A DNA stretch of 49,482 nucleotides from Cerasicoccus maritimus (GCA_031296935.1 JAVDPD010000035.1:1-49482); one strand, 5' to 3'; positions 24,305 to 33,739 are shown, counted from the stretch's first letter. Numbers and translations are program-made. The notes: generated by a model from the sequence alone, not told the origin.

Positions 24305-25326
24305 GCTCGATCGGGCAGTGCTCCAGTTTGCTCAAGTAACGAGGTGAGAATTGAATGATAGTCTCGTTTGTCCAGTTTAACACGTGCTTCACCAGCTCGG
24401 GTCATGGCTTTTAATTGCTCAGGCCTTTGGAGCAACTGGGCTACTTTCGCAGCGAGATCTGTGTAATCGTTATAGAACAGGGCTTCATCGTCGGTGAAGA
24501 AGGAGCGGGTTTCCGAGTTCGATTCTGTTGCCAGGATTGTGCCACAGGCTGGGATTTCAAAGGTGCGCGTGGTGTGCAGTTCTGGAAAGCGCTTGGAGAC
24601 GAGGCCTAAGCCGACTGAGGCTTGGGAAATAAGTTTGGCGTAGTCATCGCCATAAATTTCGACGCCGACGAAATGCAGATTCGGGTTCCCGGCGTGGCGT
24701 TCGCAGAAATTTCCCCAGTTCACACCAGCCAACCGCAGCGGAACGCCGGCGTTGAGCAATGCTTCGGCGCATTGTTCGCGGTCAGGTTCGCACAGGCCGA
24801 TAAACGCCGCCTCGAGTCGTTTTTCTTCAAGGGAAACGCGTGGATAGTGGAAATGCGGGTCGTAGGCTTGAGTGGTGAAGATGAGGCGCTCCGCGGGGAG
24901 CCATTTTGCATAGTCCTCGGCTTCGAACGTTTTTGTGCTGATGGCCCAGTCGTAATACTGTAGAGACTGATCGAATGATTTGGAGCGGTTGGTATGATAC
25001 GCGGTGTCAGGTGTGTAGTGGATCAGCTTGGCGCCACACTCTCGCATGATCTTGGTTGTCGGCACGGAAAGGTTGGCGGCTTTGTCTACCCAGATAAAAT
25101 CCTGCTGGGGCTTCAGTTCACGTTGAACGAGTGCGTTGGTTTGGCTGATCACCGGCCCCATTTTAAGCCGGAATGACAAGGTCTTGGCCCAGCGCGGAGC
25201 TTGTAAGTACGGCTTATGCGTATCGACCCAATTCCATTCCCAACTGGGAGTCAGCGCCTTGAGGACATCCGCCCTCATGCGTGAGGTTGTGCCTTTGGTC
25301 AGGATGCCAATGTAGGTTGCTTGCAT
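24301..25326 (-). CDS. CgeB-like glycosyltransferase (GT-B)
   Basis: 341 residues from ATG 25326. The pattern is that of CgeB/Glyco_trans_1_2 proteins: QDFIWVDKAANLSVPTTKI and LIHYTPDTAYHTNRS in the N-terminal half, then LEAAFIGLCEPDREQCAEAL, SVGLGLVSKRFPELHTTRTF and EIPACGTILATESNSE, and a final AKVAQLLQRPEQLKAMTRAG. The TRTFEIPACG segment is the conserved donor-site loop. One base separates it from the next upstream gene's stop, and it overlaps its downstream neighbour by ATGA. It is likely one of the chain-building transferases; specificity unknown. Confidence 0.8.
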   Translation of the reverse strand: MQATYIGILTKGTTSRMRADVLKALTPSWEWNWVDTHKPYLQAPRWAKTLSFRLKMGPVISQTNALVQRELKPQQDFIWVDKAANLSVPTTKIMRECGAKLIHYTPDTAYHTNRSKSFDQSLQYYDWAISTKTFEAEDYAKWLPAERLIFTTQAYDPHFHYPRVSLEEKRLEAAFIGLCEPDREQCAEALLNAGVPLRLAGVNWGNFCERHAGNPNLHFVGVEIYGDDYAKLISQASVGLGLVSKRFPELHTTRTFEIPACGTILATESNSETRSFFTDDEALFYNDYTDLAAKVAQLLQRPEQLKAMTRAGEARVKLDKRDYHSILTSLLEQTGALPDRA

Positions 25327-25327
25327 G

Positions 25328-26464
25328 CTACTGGTTAATCCTTGCTTTCATGTGTGCCGCCATTTGGGAGCCTACTGCCTCCCAGGTCGAGGTTTCTAAT
25401 GCTCGCGTCCGTGCTTGTTCACGCATGTGTTGGTAGCGTCCTCGGTCTTCAATCAGTGCTTCTATGGTTTGGCCCAGTGACTCAGCGGCTACGGGTGGGT
25501 CCAGTAAAATGCCGGTTTCGCCATCTGCTATCAGTCCGGGGATGCCGAATTTTCGCACGCTGATGGACGGACAGCCAAAGTAAGCGGCTTCGGTGAGGAC
25601 GAGTGGGCTAGTGTCCTCACGGGTTACGTGAACGAGCAGAAATGCACTACCCAGAATTTCTTCGAAGCGTTTCAGCTCATCAGGGTGGTCTGGACGTAGT
25701 TTGCCTTCGTAAGTAATTTCTGGAAAAGCACGCCAGTCGTCAGTGGCGGGTTCTCCGCCGATGATGTGCCAGCGAAGGGCAGGATGCCGTTTGCGCAATT
25801 CCTTGAATGCTTCGAATAGGATGTCGCCGCCTTTTTGCTCAAACTTCATGGCGATCGTTACGAGGCTAAGCGACTCGCCATCCCATGAGTCTTTTGAGGG
25901 GGGGGGGAGGACTCCGCCGCGGCCAAAGGCTTCATAATGCTGGGCACGAAGTTGATAGGCTTCGCGTGCACGGTCTAACCCCCACTGTGATTCAAAATAC
26001 ACGCCGGCAGCATTCTCCAGGAACGCGGCTTCCTCAGCCCAAATGCGCTCGAGATCGCGTTGGTCAAAGTCGGCGGGGTCAAATGTGTTGAAGAAGAAGG
26101 TGTGGAAAACGACGTCTAGGTAGACGAAGTAAGGCCCGTCAGGTGTACTCCGACACCACCGTGTTGCAGAGCGAAAAAAGATAGCGTCATCGGTCTTGGA
26201 GGATTTTGCTTCAACCTGTCGCGCGTTGGCATCGAGCACCTTGGGCGAAAAATATGCAAACTTGCCGGGGCGGCGTAGCACCTTGCGTTGAAATTGGGAC
26301 CAACGCTGCTCCATCGCCGATACTTGAGGTGTAATCTTGTGAGGAGTGACTCGATCGAAATGTCGTTTGAGCTGCTCGAAGCAATGCCAATTCACCGCGT
26401 AGGAACCGCCACCCGCGGGACTTAGATCGAGGTCGCTGAAGTAGGCAATGGAAGTTGTGCTCAT
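25328..26464 (-). CDS. Glycosyltransferase family 4
   Basis: 378 residues from ATG 26464. The N-terminal domain is shaped by SIAYFSDLDLSPAGGGSYAV. The C-terminal donor domain has SLVTIAMKFEQKGGDILFEA, LRWHIIGGEPATD, FLLVHVTREDTSPLVLTEAA and the ending GETGILLDPPVAAESLGQTI. The E of LTEAAYFGCPSI matches the second Glu of the GT4 motif. It lies in the tightly packed transferase run, 22 bp after the preceding GT2 gene. Confidence 0.82.
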   Translation of the reverse strand: MSTTSIAYFSDLDLSPAGGGSYAVNWHCFEQLKRHFDRVTPHKITPQVSAMEQRWSQFQRKVLRRPGKFAYFSPKVLDANARQVEAKSSKTDDAIFFRSATRWCRSTPDGPYFVYLDVVFHTFFFNTFDPADFDQRDLERIWAEEAAFLENAAGVYFESQWGLDRAREAYQLRAQHYEAFGRGGVLPPPSKDSWDGESLSLVTIAMKFEQKGGDILFEAFKELRKRHPALRWHIIGGEPATDDWRAFPEITYEGKLRPDHPDELKRFEEILGSAFLLVHVTREDTSPLVLTEAAYFGCPSISVRKFGIPGLIADGETGILLDPPVAAESLGQTIEALIEDRGRYQHMREQARTRALETSTWEAVGSQMAAHMKARINQ

Positions 26465-26486
26465 GGCGAATGGCTGGTTCAGATGC

Positions 26487-27491
26487 TTAGCGGGCTTCGA
26501 GCTCGTTTACTCGAGCCTGCTCTTTGCGCTTTAGTATCGAAGACCAGCCATTGCGGTAGGCAAATGTTTGCATGCGACGAATGTTTTTCCAGCCGAGTGT
26601 TGGCATAAGTAATTTCAAGGCTCTCCCACCTTGCAGGCTGAGGTCGCTGCCACCAAGCGAAGTCACTGCTTTTTCAGCTTTTTGCGCTAAGTCTGGATAT
26701 TCAGGGAAAAACTGGAACAACCACATCTGATAGCGGTTGGCACACAGGCGGCGTATACGCTCAGAATTCTCTCTCGCCAGTAGTTGATTGCACCCAAGCA
26801 TTGTCGTTAAATAAGCAGACTCCATCGCCTTGCGACTACGGGAACCACTAAGCGAAGTAGTAGTTGTTTTGCGATATGCATAGAGCGCGTCTGGCGCCCA
26901 CTTGACACCTGTTGAGGCAAGGAGTAGGCGGATGCTGAAATCAAAGTCGTTGTTTAAGCCGAGTTTGGGGTTCCAGCCCCCAGCGCGCTCAATCACTGCT
27001 TGAGGTATGAGCCACTTCCAGCCACCCATCATGCCTTCGTTTTGGCTAAGCGACTCGACTAACCATTCCAGTGGGTCTTCGTAGTCGCGGTTTGTTGATT
27101 CTTCGCGTGGGGACGCGTTGTGCCAATCTTCGACGAAGTAGCCCCAGGCGCAATCGGCGATCTTAGAATTGTCTTTTTGTAGAGCATCGAGTTGGGATTG
27201 GATGTGGTTTGGAGATAGTGCGTCGTCTGCGTCCAAGAATTTTATGTATTCTCCGCGGGCATTTTCGAGCCCAAGGTTAGCAGCAGCAGATTGTCCGGCG
27301 TTGGTTTGTCGAATTAGCCGAATCCGCTTATCTTGTATGCTTGAAACGGCGTCAGCTGTTTCATCAGTAGATCCATCATCGATGACAATTATTTCTAGAT
27401 CCTCATGTGTCTGCGCGCAGGCCGATTGAACCGCCGGGAGAATCCAGTTTTCAGCGTTGAAAGCTGGCATGATAATCGAAACTAGTGACAT
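26487..27491 (-). CDS. Glycosyltransferase family 2
   Basis: 334 residues from ATG 27491. Classical GT2 start VSIIMPAFNAENWILPAVQS, the nucleotide site IIVIDDGSTDETADAV and the metal-binding D-x-D region YIKFLDADDALSPNHIQSQL. The substrate-side motif is GWNPKLGLNNDFDFSIRLLL. It inverts an activated sugar onto the acceptor in the cytoplasm. There is no membrane segment. It is separated by 5 bp from the upstream GT2 gene; specificity is not readable. Confidence 0.9.
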   Translation of the reverse strand: MSLVSIIMPAFNAENWILPAVQSACAQTHEDLEIIVIDDGSTDETADAVSSIQDKRIRLIRQTNAGQSAAANLGLENARGEYIKFLDADDALSPNHIQSQLDALQKDNSKIADCAWGYFVEDWHNASPREESTNRDYEDPLEWLVESLSQNEGMMGGWKWLIPQAVIERAGGWNPKLGLNNDFDFSIRLLLASTGVKWAPDALYAYRKTTTTSLSGSRSRKAMESAYLTTMLGCNQLLARENSERIRRLCANRYQMWLFQFFPEYPDLAQKAEKAVTSLGGSDLSLQGGRALKLLMPTLGWKNIRRMQTFAYRNGWSSILKRKEQARVNELEAR

Positions 27492-27496
27492 GGATG

Positions 27497-28387
27497 CTAG
27501 GGGTTGGGATATCCTCTGAATCCACCAATCAACTCGCTAAAACTCAGGCCAGAAGTTTGAAAGGTATGCCACGCCAGTTTGGGCGACTTTCGTCTGAGCA
27601 TCATGGATAGTATGCGTCGCGCATGCGTGCGCTTTATGCGTTCGCCTACTAGTTTTTTTTCTTCAGTGTTCAGGTGACTGGTGCTGTGCAGTGTTTCCAG
27701 CTCAAGTTTATGCCGTACGTTGAGCATTTGGGTAGTCTTTTGCTCAAGTTGTATTTGCTGTCCATCATGTTGACGCCACCAGACCAGCGCAGGAGGCAAG
27801 CTGACGAGGGGCCACCGTTCAGCGAGTTTGAACCATAGCTCGGTGTCTCCAACGAACTGACGTCCGCTAAATCCACCCACAGCTTGAAAAGAGTCGGTGC
27901 GGATCAAGCTGGCAGTCGGCCCCACTCCAAAGAGGCTTTTTCCTAAAAAATGCGCGCGTAAAGTAGCACGTTCACTCGTGCAGAATGGAAATGGTTGTGC
28001 GGGGTCTGAATTATTAAGAGATAGGGCTAGCGCTGCGTCAGGGAACTGCTCCATTGCTTTCAGCATAACACTAAAAGTATAGGGGTAAACCATGTCATCA
28101 GCATCCACATATTTCAGGTATTTTCCACGCGCCTTGGACGCGGCTTCATTGCGATTCGCATAGTCTCCTAAATTCTCAATATTTTGAAATGCGCGAATCC
28201 TTGAATCGCGTTTTGCCAATTGCTGCGCCAAGCTAAATGAGGAGTCTTTGGAGCAGTCATCGACGAGAATTAGTTCAAAATCCTTAAAGTCGGATTCAAG
28301 AATGCTGTCGACTGTTTCTTGGAGGATATGTGCACGATTATAAATCGTGACCAATACAGAAATGATGGGCTGATCTGAAGTGGTCAT
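27497..28387 (-). CDS. Glycosyltransferase family 2
   Basis: 296 residues from ATG 28387, which overlaps the stop of the upstream gene as ATGA; a longer frame from 28414 would overlap that gene by 31 bp and is less likely. GT2 motifs: ISVLVTIYNRAHILQETVDS, LILVDDCSKDSSF, YLKYVDADDMVYPYTFSVML (D-x-D) and FVGDTELWFKLAERWPLVSL. A helical C-terminal tail rich in Arg/Lys follows. Cytoplasmic transferase in the same run. Confidence 0.88.
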   Translation of the reverse strand: MTTSDQPIISVLVTIYNRAHILQETVDSILESDFKDFELILVDDCSKDSSFSLAQQLAKRDSRIRAFQNIENLGDYANRNEAASKARGKYLKYVDADDMVYPYTFSVMLKAMEQFPDAALALSLNNSDPAQPFPFCTSERATLRAHFLGKSLFGVGPTASLIRTDSFQAVGGFSGRQFVGDTELWFKLAERWPLVSLPPALVWWRQHDGQQIQLEQKTTQMLNVRHKLELETLHSTSHLNTEEKKLVGERIKRTHARRILSMMLRRKSPKLAWHTFQTSGLSFSELIGGFRGYPNP

Positions 28388-29133
28388 CGGAATATTTTCG
28401 TTAGCCGCAGCCATGCGCGGTAAGGCAGCGTGCGCTGAATTTTGCGAGGGTCTATTTGCCAGTGCAGTTTGATTGGAGATTGGGCGTTGTGACGACGAAT
28501 CTCTGAGTAAGACATTAAATTTTCTGGGTAGAGATAGCGGTAAGGGGGAGGGGCCTCAAAGCTAGAATCCACTTCTAGATAAGCTCGCGGCGGTTCATCG
28601 TGCTGATGATGGCAGATTATACTAAACGCCGGGTTTTTGACTAAGTATCCTGCCTCTTGCATTTCATAGAGTATGCGATTATCGCAGCGGGGTGCGCCTA
28701 ATGGGAAGCCTCCATTCATGTGGCGAAGTGGGCCGCGAAATACCCACGTGTCCTGACTGTCATTGCGGTCAAAAAGCTGAGGTTTCTGGGTCCAGCTATC
28801 CCAGCGCCCCAAGGCCCAGGCGTTCTGCGGGGTGAGATGCTTATGTGCGAGTGAAATGGTTTCATCCAGCCATATATCGGTGTTGGCAATGGCGGCAATG
28901 TCTTCTTCGGTCTGCAGCTCATTAATCCATGCGAAGAAGTCATTGAAGAGAGGGCGGTGTTGAATCTCGCGAACGACCAGTTTTGGATGTTCCGGTAGTT
29001 CTGCCTCGCCTTCGCGCAGTATGCATAGCTGGTCGATCGCGTCGCAGCTGAGGTTGCGATTGACCGCTTCAAGAAATTCATCGTGGCGATGCTTATCCGC
29101 GCAAGGAAACCAGGTTGAAAAAAGACGGAGCAT
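28384..29133 (-). CDS. Hypothetical protein resembling a GT-A glycosyltransferase
   Basis: 249 residues from ATG 29133. No family I can name with certainty. AAIANTDIWLDETISLAHKH carries a D-x-x-x-D that could take the place of a D-x-D metal site, and HMNGGFPLGAPRCDNRILYE with NPAFSIICHHQHDEP resembles the acceptor-side part of GT-A enzymes, ending with His residues. It lies between two GT2 genes, starts 2 bp after the upstream stop and is translationally coupled (ATGA) to the next. Its position makes a sugar-transfer role likely; alternatives are a sugar-modifying enzyme of unknown type. Confidence 0.5.
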   Translation of the reverse strand: MLRLFSTWFPCADKHRHDEFLEAVNRNLSCDAIDQLCILREGEAELPEHPKLVVREIQHRPLFNDFFAWINELQTEEDIAAIANTDIWLDETISLAHKHLTPQNAWALGRWDSWTQKPQLFDRNDSQDTWVFRGPLRHMNGGFPLGAPRCDNRILYEMQEAGYLVKNPAFSIICHHQHDEPPRAYLEVDSSFEAPPPYRYLYPENLMSYSEIRRHNAQSPIKLHWQIDPRKIQRTLPYRAWLRLTKIFR

Positions 29134-29135
29134 TG

Positions 29136-30221
29136 CTATTGCGTCGATGCCCTCATTGCATGGATGTTCATTCTTTGGCGAACGATTTCCATCGTGTCAT
29201 GGGCGCAGGCTCCCTGGCCGCCTCCTGTTTTGCTGGGGAAATAGCTGGCGGGCAGGGTGGCCATTGCGAGGCGACGTGCCACGCGCAGCAAGGCATAGGC
29301 ATTCACTTTGCAACGCAAAGCAATATGGAAGTAGCTGTGGATGATAATCCTGCGCAGCGTTGGTAGAGTGTAATATGCTTCCATCCGGTTAATAGTATTC
29401 CAGACGGGCGTTTCTGGTTCGGGCAAGTTGAAAAGTAGGAATTCCGCTTCTTGGAAAAACTGCCCTTCCCAAAGATTGCAGAGATGGGCTGAAGCGTTTG
29501 CTGCCTTCATGGATTTGGCGCATTCGGTTAGACGATTCTGGCGGTTGAGAAACATGTGTTGCCCGGACTCGCTCGTGATCCGTGTTTGCTCTCCTCGGCG
29601 TACAAAGGCATCGGGGACTGCGGCCAAGACCGCTTCAAATTTCAAGTCAGCAAGGAGAGCGCGCGTATGCAAATCACTGTCATCGCCGTAGAATACTTTT
29701 TCGTTGAATCCACCTAAATCCAGAAACGATTGCCGCCGCCATAAGCCGGAACTTGTGTGCCAGGGGCCCGTCGATGTCAGGAATCTCTCGAGCTCTGGGA
29801 CGCCGTTGTTCATTTGACCCCAGAGTTCATCTAAATCGCCAATACGTTCTTTGAACAACGCGGCCGGGAAGGTTAGGAAGTCGACATCATTGCGCGGAAT
29901 ATGCTCCAATCGTTGTTCTAAGCACCAAGGGGCCAGCAAGTCATCTGAATCCAAAAAAATCAGCCATTCACCTTTTGCTGATTCGGCTCCGACATTGCGA
30001 CAGGCTGATGGCCCCTTAGGGCGGTCGAGGCGCTGCAATACTTTGATTTGTTCGCCATCGCCTAGCCGTTGAAGCTCATGGAACGTATCTGTTCTTGAAC
30101 CATCATCAACGATGCATACTTCCCAATGAGGGTAAGTCTGCTCCCTGATCGAATTGAGCGTATCGACCAATAAATCAACACGCTCATAATGGGGAATGAT
30201 AATGGAAACTAACTCAGGCAT
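29136..30221 (-). CDS. Glycosyltransferase family 2
   Basis: 361 residues from ATG 30221. Motifs: VSIIIPHYERVDLLVDTLNS, VCIVDDGSRTDTFHELQRLG, WLIFLDSDDLLAPWCLEQRL (D-x-D) and FYGDDSDLHTRALLADLKFE. The C-terminal third is helical without membrane segments. Four base pairs separate it from the upstream GT2 gene, indicating co-translation in one transcript. Specificity unknown. Confidence 0.88.
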   Translation of the reverse strand: MPELVSIIIPHYERVDLLVDTLNSIREQTYPHWEVCIVDDGSRTDTFHELQRLGDGEQIKVLQRLDRPKGPSACRNVGAESAKGEWLIFLDSDDLLAPWCLEQRLEHIPRNDVDFLTFPAALFKERIGDLDELWGQMNNGVPELERFLTSTGPWHTSSGLWRRQSFLDLGGFNEKVFYGDDSDLHTRALLADLKFEAVLAAVPDAFVRRGEQTRITSESGQHMFLNRQNRLTECAKSMKAANASAHLCNLWEGQFFQEAEFLLFNLPEPETPVWNTINRMEAYYTLPTLRRIIIHSYFHIALRCKVNAYALLRVARRLAMATLPASYFPSKTGGGQGACAHDTMEIVRQRMNIHAMRASTQ

Positions 30222-30225
30222 TAGC

Positions 30226-31083
30226 TTAGCCGCTGAGGTTTTCTCGGATTTGCGAAACCTCTGAAAGTGAAAATATGCGGTATATTTTCGGGAACTGTTT
30301 TTTGAGCAGATCCGGTCTCATCGCATCGAGCCTGAACTGCTTGTATTTCCGTTCCCATTTCTTAGTCTGCTCGGCATTTTCTCGAATTTCGAGCACCGCA
30401 TCGTATTGGGGTTGGCTCATGTATCTGCGATAAATCTTTAGCAGCTCTTCGATACGCTTCTCTCCACCGGATCCAGTTTTATGGGCTTCGTGAAAGCGGT
30501 AGCTGGAAAGGTAGGCAGGCGTCGTTTTTATTTCGGATTCCTTACTGGCACGGATGTACCAGTCCCAGTCGAACGCGTAGTTGAGCGTAGTGTCTAATTC
30601 GCCAACAGCCTCCCAAAGTTTGCGTGTCCAAAAACTGCTGGGCTGATAAAAGTAGTCAGAGCAAAGCAGGTTGAGTTTTTTAGCGGATGCTTCGATATCA
30701 CTACCATGTGCGGTTGGTGATGCCTGGTGGAAGTGAAAACAGTTGCCGAACAGCAACTCTTTCCGCTCAGGATTGAGCTGCTCGCTAACCAAGGAAAGTG
30801 CGCGGGGATGATAGTAGTCGTCTGAGTTTAGCCAGCATAGGATGTCGCCTGTGCTTTTTCTGAAGCCTTCGTTGATGGCGGATGCTTGGCCGCCATCGGG
30901 CTGACTCTGCCAGTAGGTCAGATATGCTTCGTACTTTTTGATTATATCAACCGATCCATCATCGCTGCCGCCATCCATGACGATGATTTCGACATCGAGC
31001 TGAGGGTAGAGGCAGGATAGTAACGTTTCTTCCAGGAATTGCGCCTGATTGAAACTTGGGATGATTACGGAGATTTTTGGCAC
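30226..31083 (-). CDS. Glycosyltransferase family 2 (GTG start)
   Basis: 285 residues. No ATG lies before the conserved start, so either TTG 31101 (overlapping the upstream gene by 11 bp) or GTG 31083 (7 bp after its stop) is used. GTG gives MPKISVIIPSFNQAQFLEET, the usual beginning of such proteins, and is chosen here. Further motifs: IIVMDGGSDDGSVDIIKKYE, the D-x-D variant CWLNSDDYYHPRAL, and FWTRKLWEAVGELDTTLNYA with FDWDWYIRAS. The LNSDD form is common in enzymes acting as cytoplasmic rhamnosyl or similar transferases, but specificity cannot be fixed. Confidence 0.85.
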   Translation of the reverse strand: MPKISVIIPSFNQAQFLEETLLSCLYPQLDVEIIVMDGGSDDGSVDIIKKYEAYLTYWQSQPDGGQASAINEGFRKSTGDILCWLNSDDYYHPRALSLVSEQLNPERKELLFGNCFHFHQASPTAHGSDIEASAKKLNLLCSDYFYQPSSFWTRKLWEAVGELDTTLNYAFDWDWYIRASKESEIKTTPAYLSSYRFHEAHKTGSGGEKRIEELLKIYRRYMSQPQYDAVLEIRENAEQTKKWERKYKQFRLDAMRPDLLKKQFPKIYRIFSLSEVSQIRENLSG

Positions 31084-31090
31084 CGTTCGA

Positions 31091-32023
31091 TTATTTGCCA
31101 AGGATACGTTTGAGCTTTGATTTCACCCTTTGTTTCAAGGTGATGCTTGGATTCCAGCTTTCAATTAACTGTTGATGGAAGGCTTTGTAGGCAGAAAGGT
31201 AGCTGCTTGATTCTATATCGGGCAGATCACAATCTGACCAAAAGTTTCGCCGATGTCTTAGGTCTACCTGATACAGCAAGTCGCTCTCTTTACAGTTCGT
31301 GGCCTCTTTGTCGAATCCGCGATTTCGAACGAAGCTTTTATGTGGATAGAGGCTGTATCCGTTATTTAAATAGAGAGTCGCATACCATCTTATAGCCCAA
31401 GTGTCACGTGCTCCCGATGCATTCTCTTCTAAAGTCGCAAAATGATTAAAGCTATCGTCCACATTAAACGCAGATAAACCCTTGGCTTTCACTTTATTTA
31501 TCAAGAGATGAATGTCGTGGGTGTAGTGCTGCCACTTGTCACGCCAGGTTGCCCAACCCCAGGAGCCCGGTAAACGATACAGGCCAAGCTCGGGAAGTTG
31601 TTTACTTGTTGGGATCATGTAGCCAGAGATATGAAACACGCGCGGATGGAAACGGTAGCGTGCGAGCATGGTCAACATGAAGTCAAAAAAATCTTCCGCC
31701 AGCTCGAGGTCATCTTCTAATACAATGATCGATTCGTGCTTTTTGAGCACGCTGCTAACGCCGCCTACTATCGAGTTCGCAAGACCGATGTTCGATGGCT
31801 GTTCGATCAAAGTAAAATTGGAATACTGTTGGCAGATATCGCGAACTATGCCGACTTTCTCTTGGTCACCCTTTACGGATTTTTTGGGCCCATCGGAATA
31901 AATATAGACTGGCAGTTGGAGGATTTCTGGACGACTGCTGATGCTTCGCAAAAGCTCCTCCGCACGATTTGGGCGGTTGTATACGAAGAGGGCAATCGCT
32001 ACGTCTGACTGCTCTACGTCCAT
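31091..32023 (-). CDS. GT-A sugar transferase (EDD type)
   Basis: 310 residues from ATG 32023, 7 bp after the methyltransferase-like gene's stop; a TTG at 32041 would overlap that gene. Motifs: VAIALFVYNRPNRAEELLRS, LPVYIYSDGPKKS, SIIVLEDDLELAEDFFDFML (E-D-D metal site) and LPGSWGWATWRDKWQHY. This combination is typical of a GT-A group related to N-acetylglucosaminyltransferase I type enzymes found in bacterial polysaccharide loci. The basic C-terminus (KQRVKSKLKRILGK) may touch the membrane. Confidence 0.82.
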   Translation of the reverse strand: MDVEQSDVAIALFVYNRPNRAEELLRSISSRPEILQLPVYIYSDGPKKSVKGDQEKVGIVRDICQQYSNFTLIEQPSNIGLANSIVGGVSSVLKKHESIIVLEDDLELAEDFFDFMLTMLARYRFHPRVFHISGYMIPTSKQLPELGLYRLPGSWGWATWRDKWQHYTHDIHLLINKVKAKGLSAFNVDDSFNHFATLEENASGARDTWAIRWYATLYLNNGYSLYPHKSFVRNRGFDKEATNCKESDLLYQVDLRHRRNFWSDCDLPDIESSSYLSAYKAFHQQLIESWNPSITLKQRVKSKLKRILGK

Positions 32024-32030
32024 CTGAGGC

Positions 32031-32738
32031 TTACTTGACAATCTTGTGAATCAGATTCTTTGCTTTGCCCGTCATCGTTTTTTGCTTAGCTGAGTATTCG
32101 GCTTTTATGCGCTCATACTCTTGGGCCTTCCAGGTGAGCTCGATCAAGTCCACAGCATGCTTGGAGTATTCGATGATGGTTTCTTCTATCGATTTTGGGA
32201 AATAGAAAATGACATCGTTGATGATCGACAGTTGGTGCTTACTGCTAATTGCCAATAGGCCATGCACAATTTCCGTGAGGGTTGGCCAACTGCTAATCTC
32301 ATGTGGTGGTGCTGGGGTTGCGGTAAATAGCCGTGCGTCATCAATCAGTATGATGTCTTCTTCCCCTAAGGTCGCGATAGATTCCAGTTCGGCAAGTAGC
32401 GGGCACTGTGATGTCTCATTGCTCGTGTTGTCTGCCTGACACCAATGTGCATCTAGCCAATAGATGGAGTTCCCTTTTAGCTGAGGCTTTAGCTGTGCTA
32501 GCCACTCTGCGGCATCTCCCAGCGACGCTTTGACTTTGGTGTTGTTCGCAAAGCGCGCCTGGATGTCTTTAAATAATTCGGGAGATGCCTCTACTGTGTA
32601 AGTCTGCTCAAAATGTCGCGAGGCAGCTTCTGCTGTGTCTCCGTGGAATGTTCCCGTTTCGACGAAGTTCTTATAGATACCCAAGCCTAGCAATGCGGAC
32701 ATTAGCTTGGGATCGATGCTGAATGATATTGCCCCCAT
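32031..32738 (-). CDS. SAM-dependent methyltransferase-like protein
   Basis: 235 residues from ATG 32738. The SAM-binding part is recognisable: IYKNFVETGTFHGDTAEAAS, then YTVEASPELFKDIQARFANN, KVKASLGDAAEWL and SIYWLDAHWC, then EDIILIDDARLF. The ETGTFHGDT motif is seen in methyltransferase-fold proteins of glycan clusters, related to FkbM-type enzymes. It might O-methylate a sugar of the repeat unit or the chain end. The C-terminal ~50 residues form a charged helix. It is 15 bp from the epimerase gene upstream. Confidence 0.72.
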   Translation of the reverse strand: MGAISFSIDPKLMSALLGLGIYKNFVETGTFHGDTAEAASRHFEQTYTVEASPELFKDIQARFANNTKVKASLGDAAEWLAQLKPQLKGNSIYWLDAHWCQADNTSNETSQCPLLAELESIATLGEEDIILIDDARLFTATPAPPHEISSWPTLTEIVHGLLAISSKHQLSIINDVIFYFPKSIEETIIEYSKHAVDLIELTWKAQEYERIKAEYSAKQKTMTGKAKNLIHKIVK

Positions 32739-32753
32739 ATTTCGTGTACTAGT

Positions 32754-33734
32754 TTAAACGGTTTGATACAGGTTTAGTGCTTTGCGGATGCCATCGCGGA
32801 AGGAGACATTGTATTCGAAGCCGAATTCTTTTTGTTTGGCGGTGTCGCCACCGCGAGCGAAGACTCCTGCGGGTTTGTCAGATAAGCCGATGACTTCTGG
32901 CTCGTAGCCGCACTCTTCCGCCGCGATACGCGCAAATTGTTTGAAGCTTGTGTAGATGCCGGTTGAAAGATTCAGGGCATCGCCGTCGTCGATCTTGTCG
33001 ATGCTTTGAAGGACGCCATCGACACAGTCTTCGATGTAGATGAAGTCACGCATCTGGTCGCCGGTGCCCCAAACAGTCAAGGTGTCTTCACCTTTATGGG
33101 CCATGGCGCGCTTGCAAATGCTGGGGAAGGGATAGCTATCGTCCTGGTCTTCGCCATAGCCAGAGAATGGGCGGTAGCAAGCGGACTTGAGGCCATGCTT
33201 TTCATAGGCGAGTCGGGCCAGGTATTCGCAGGTGAGTTTGGCCCAACCATAGGACATATCGGGCATGCCGATGTCGTCATCGAAGGCGATCATGTCTTCG
33301 GTCAACAGCTCATAGCCTTCGGCGCGCTGGCGACCAATTGGGTAAGCGGCGCTGGAGCTGAAGCATGCGGTTTTGCTAGGTTTCGCTTTTTCTGCCCACT
33401 GCCAATATTCGGCATCGATGGAGAGGTCGTCCGCGACCGCGAGGGGATGGTTTTCAATCATCGCGCGTCCGCCCACCATGGCAGCGAGGTGAAACACGTA
33501 GTCAAAGTCGTCATCGCCATGTTCTTTAAACCACTGTCGGCAGTCCTGTTGATAAAACTTGAAGTTGTCATAATCGCGCGGATTGAACAACGGCCAGCCG
33601 CCATCGGGGTCAATGCCGCCAGTGAACTCTGCTACCGGGTCAACGCAATGGACCTCGGCTCCTTGATCAAGAAAGCGTTTGCAGAAACGGCGTCCGACGA
33701 AGCCGGCGCCACCAGTGATGAGTATTTTTTGCAT
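32754..33734 (-). CDS. NAD-dependent sugar epimerase/dehydratase (extended SDR)
   Basis: 326 residues from ATG 33734. Rossmann motif ILITGGAGFVGRRF at the N-terminus, FHLAAMVGG, FSSSAAYPIGRQR and the catalytic Y-x3-K in MSYGWAKLTCEYLA, then CYRPFSGYGEDQ and GTGDQMRDFIYIEDCVDGVL. The overall pattern resembles GDP-mannose 3,5-epimerase and UDP/GDP-sugar epimerases. It should supply one of the nucleotide sugars for the local transferases. Substrate (GDP-, UDP- or CDP-sugar) is not readable, so it is not named further. Confidence 0.85.
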   Translation of the reverse strand: MQKILITGGAGFVGRRFCKRFLDQGAEVHCVDPVAEFTGGIDPDGGWPLFNPRDYDNFKFYQQDCRQWFKEHGDDDFDYVFHLAAMVGGRAMIENHPLAVADDLSIDAEYWQWAEKAKPSKTACFSSSAAYPIGRQRAEGYELLTEDMIAFDDDIGMPDMSYGWAKLTCEYLARLAYEKHGLKSACYRPFSGYGEDQDDSYPFPSICKRAMAHKGEDTLTVWGTGDQMRDFIYIEDCVDGVLQSIDKIDDGDALNLSTGIYTSFKQFARIAAEECGYEPEVIGLSDKPAGVFARGGDTAKQKEFGFEYNVSFRDGIRKALNLYQTV

Positions 33735-33739
33735 GTAGC

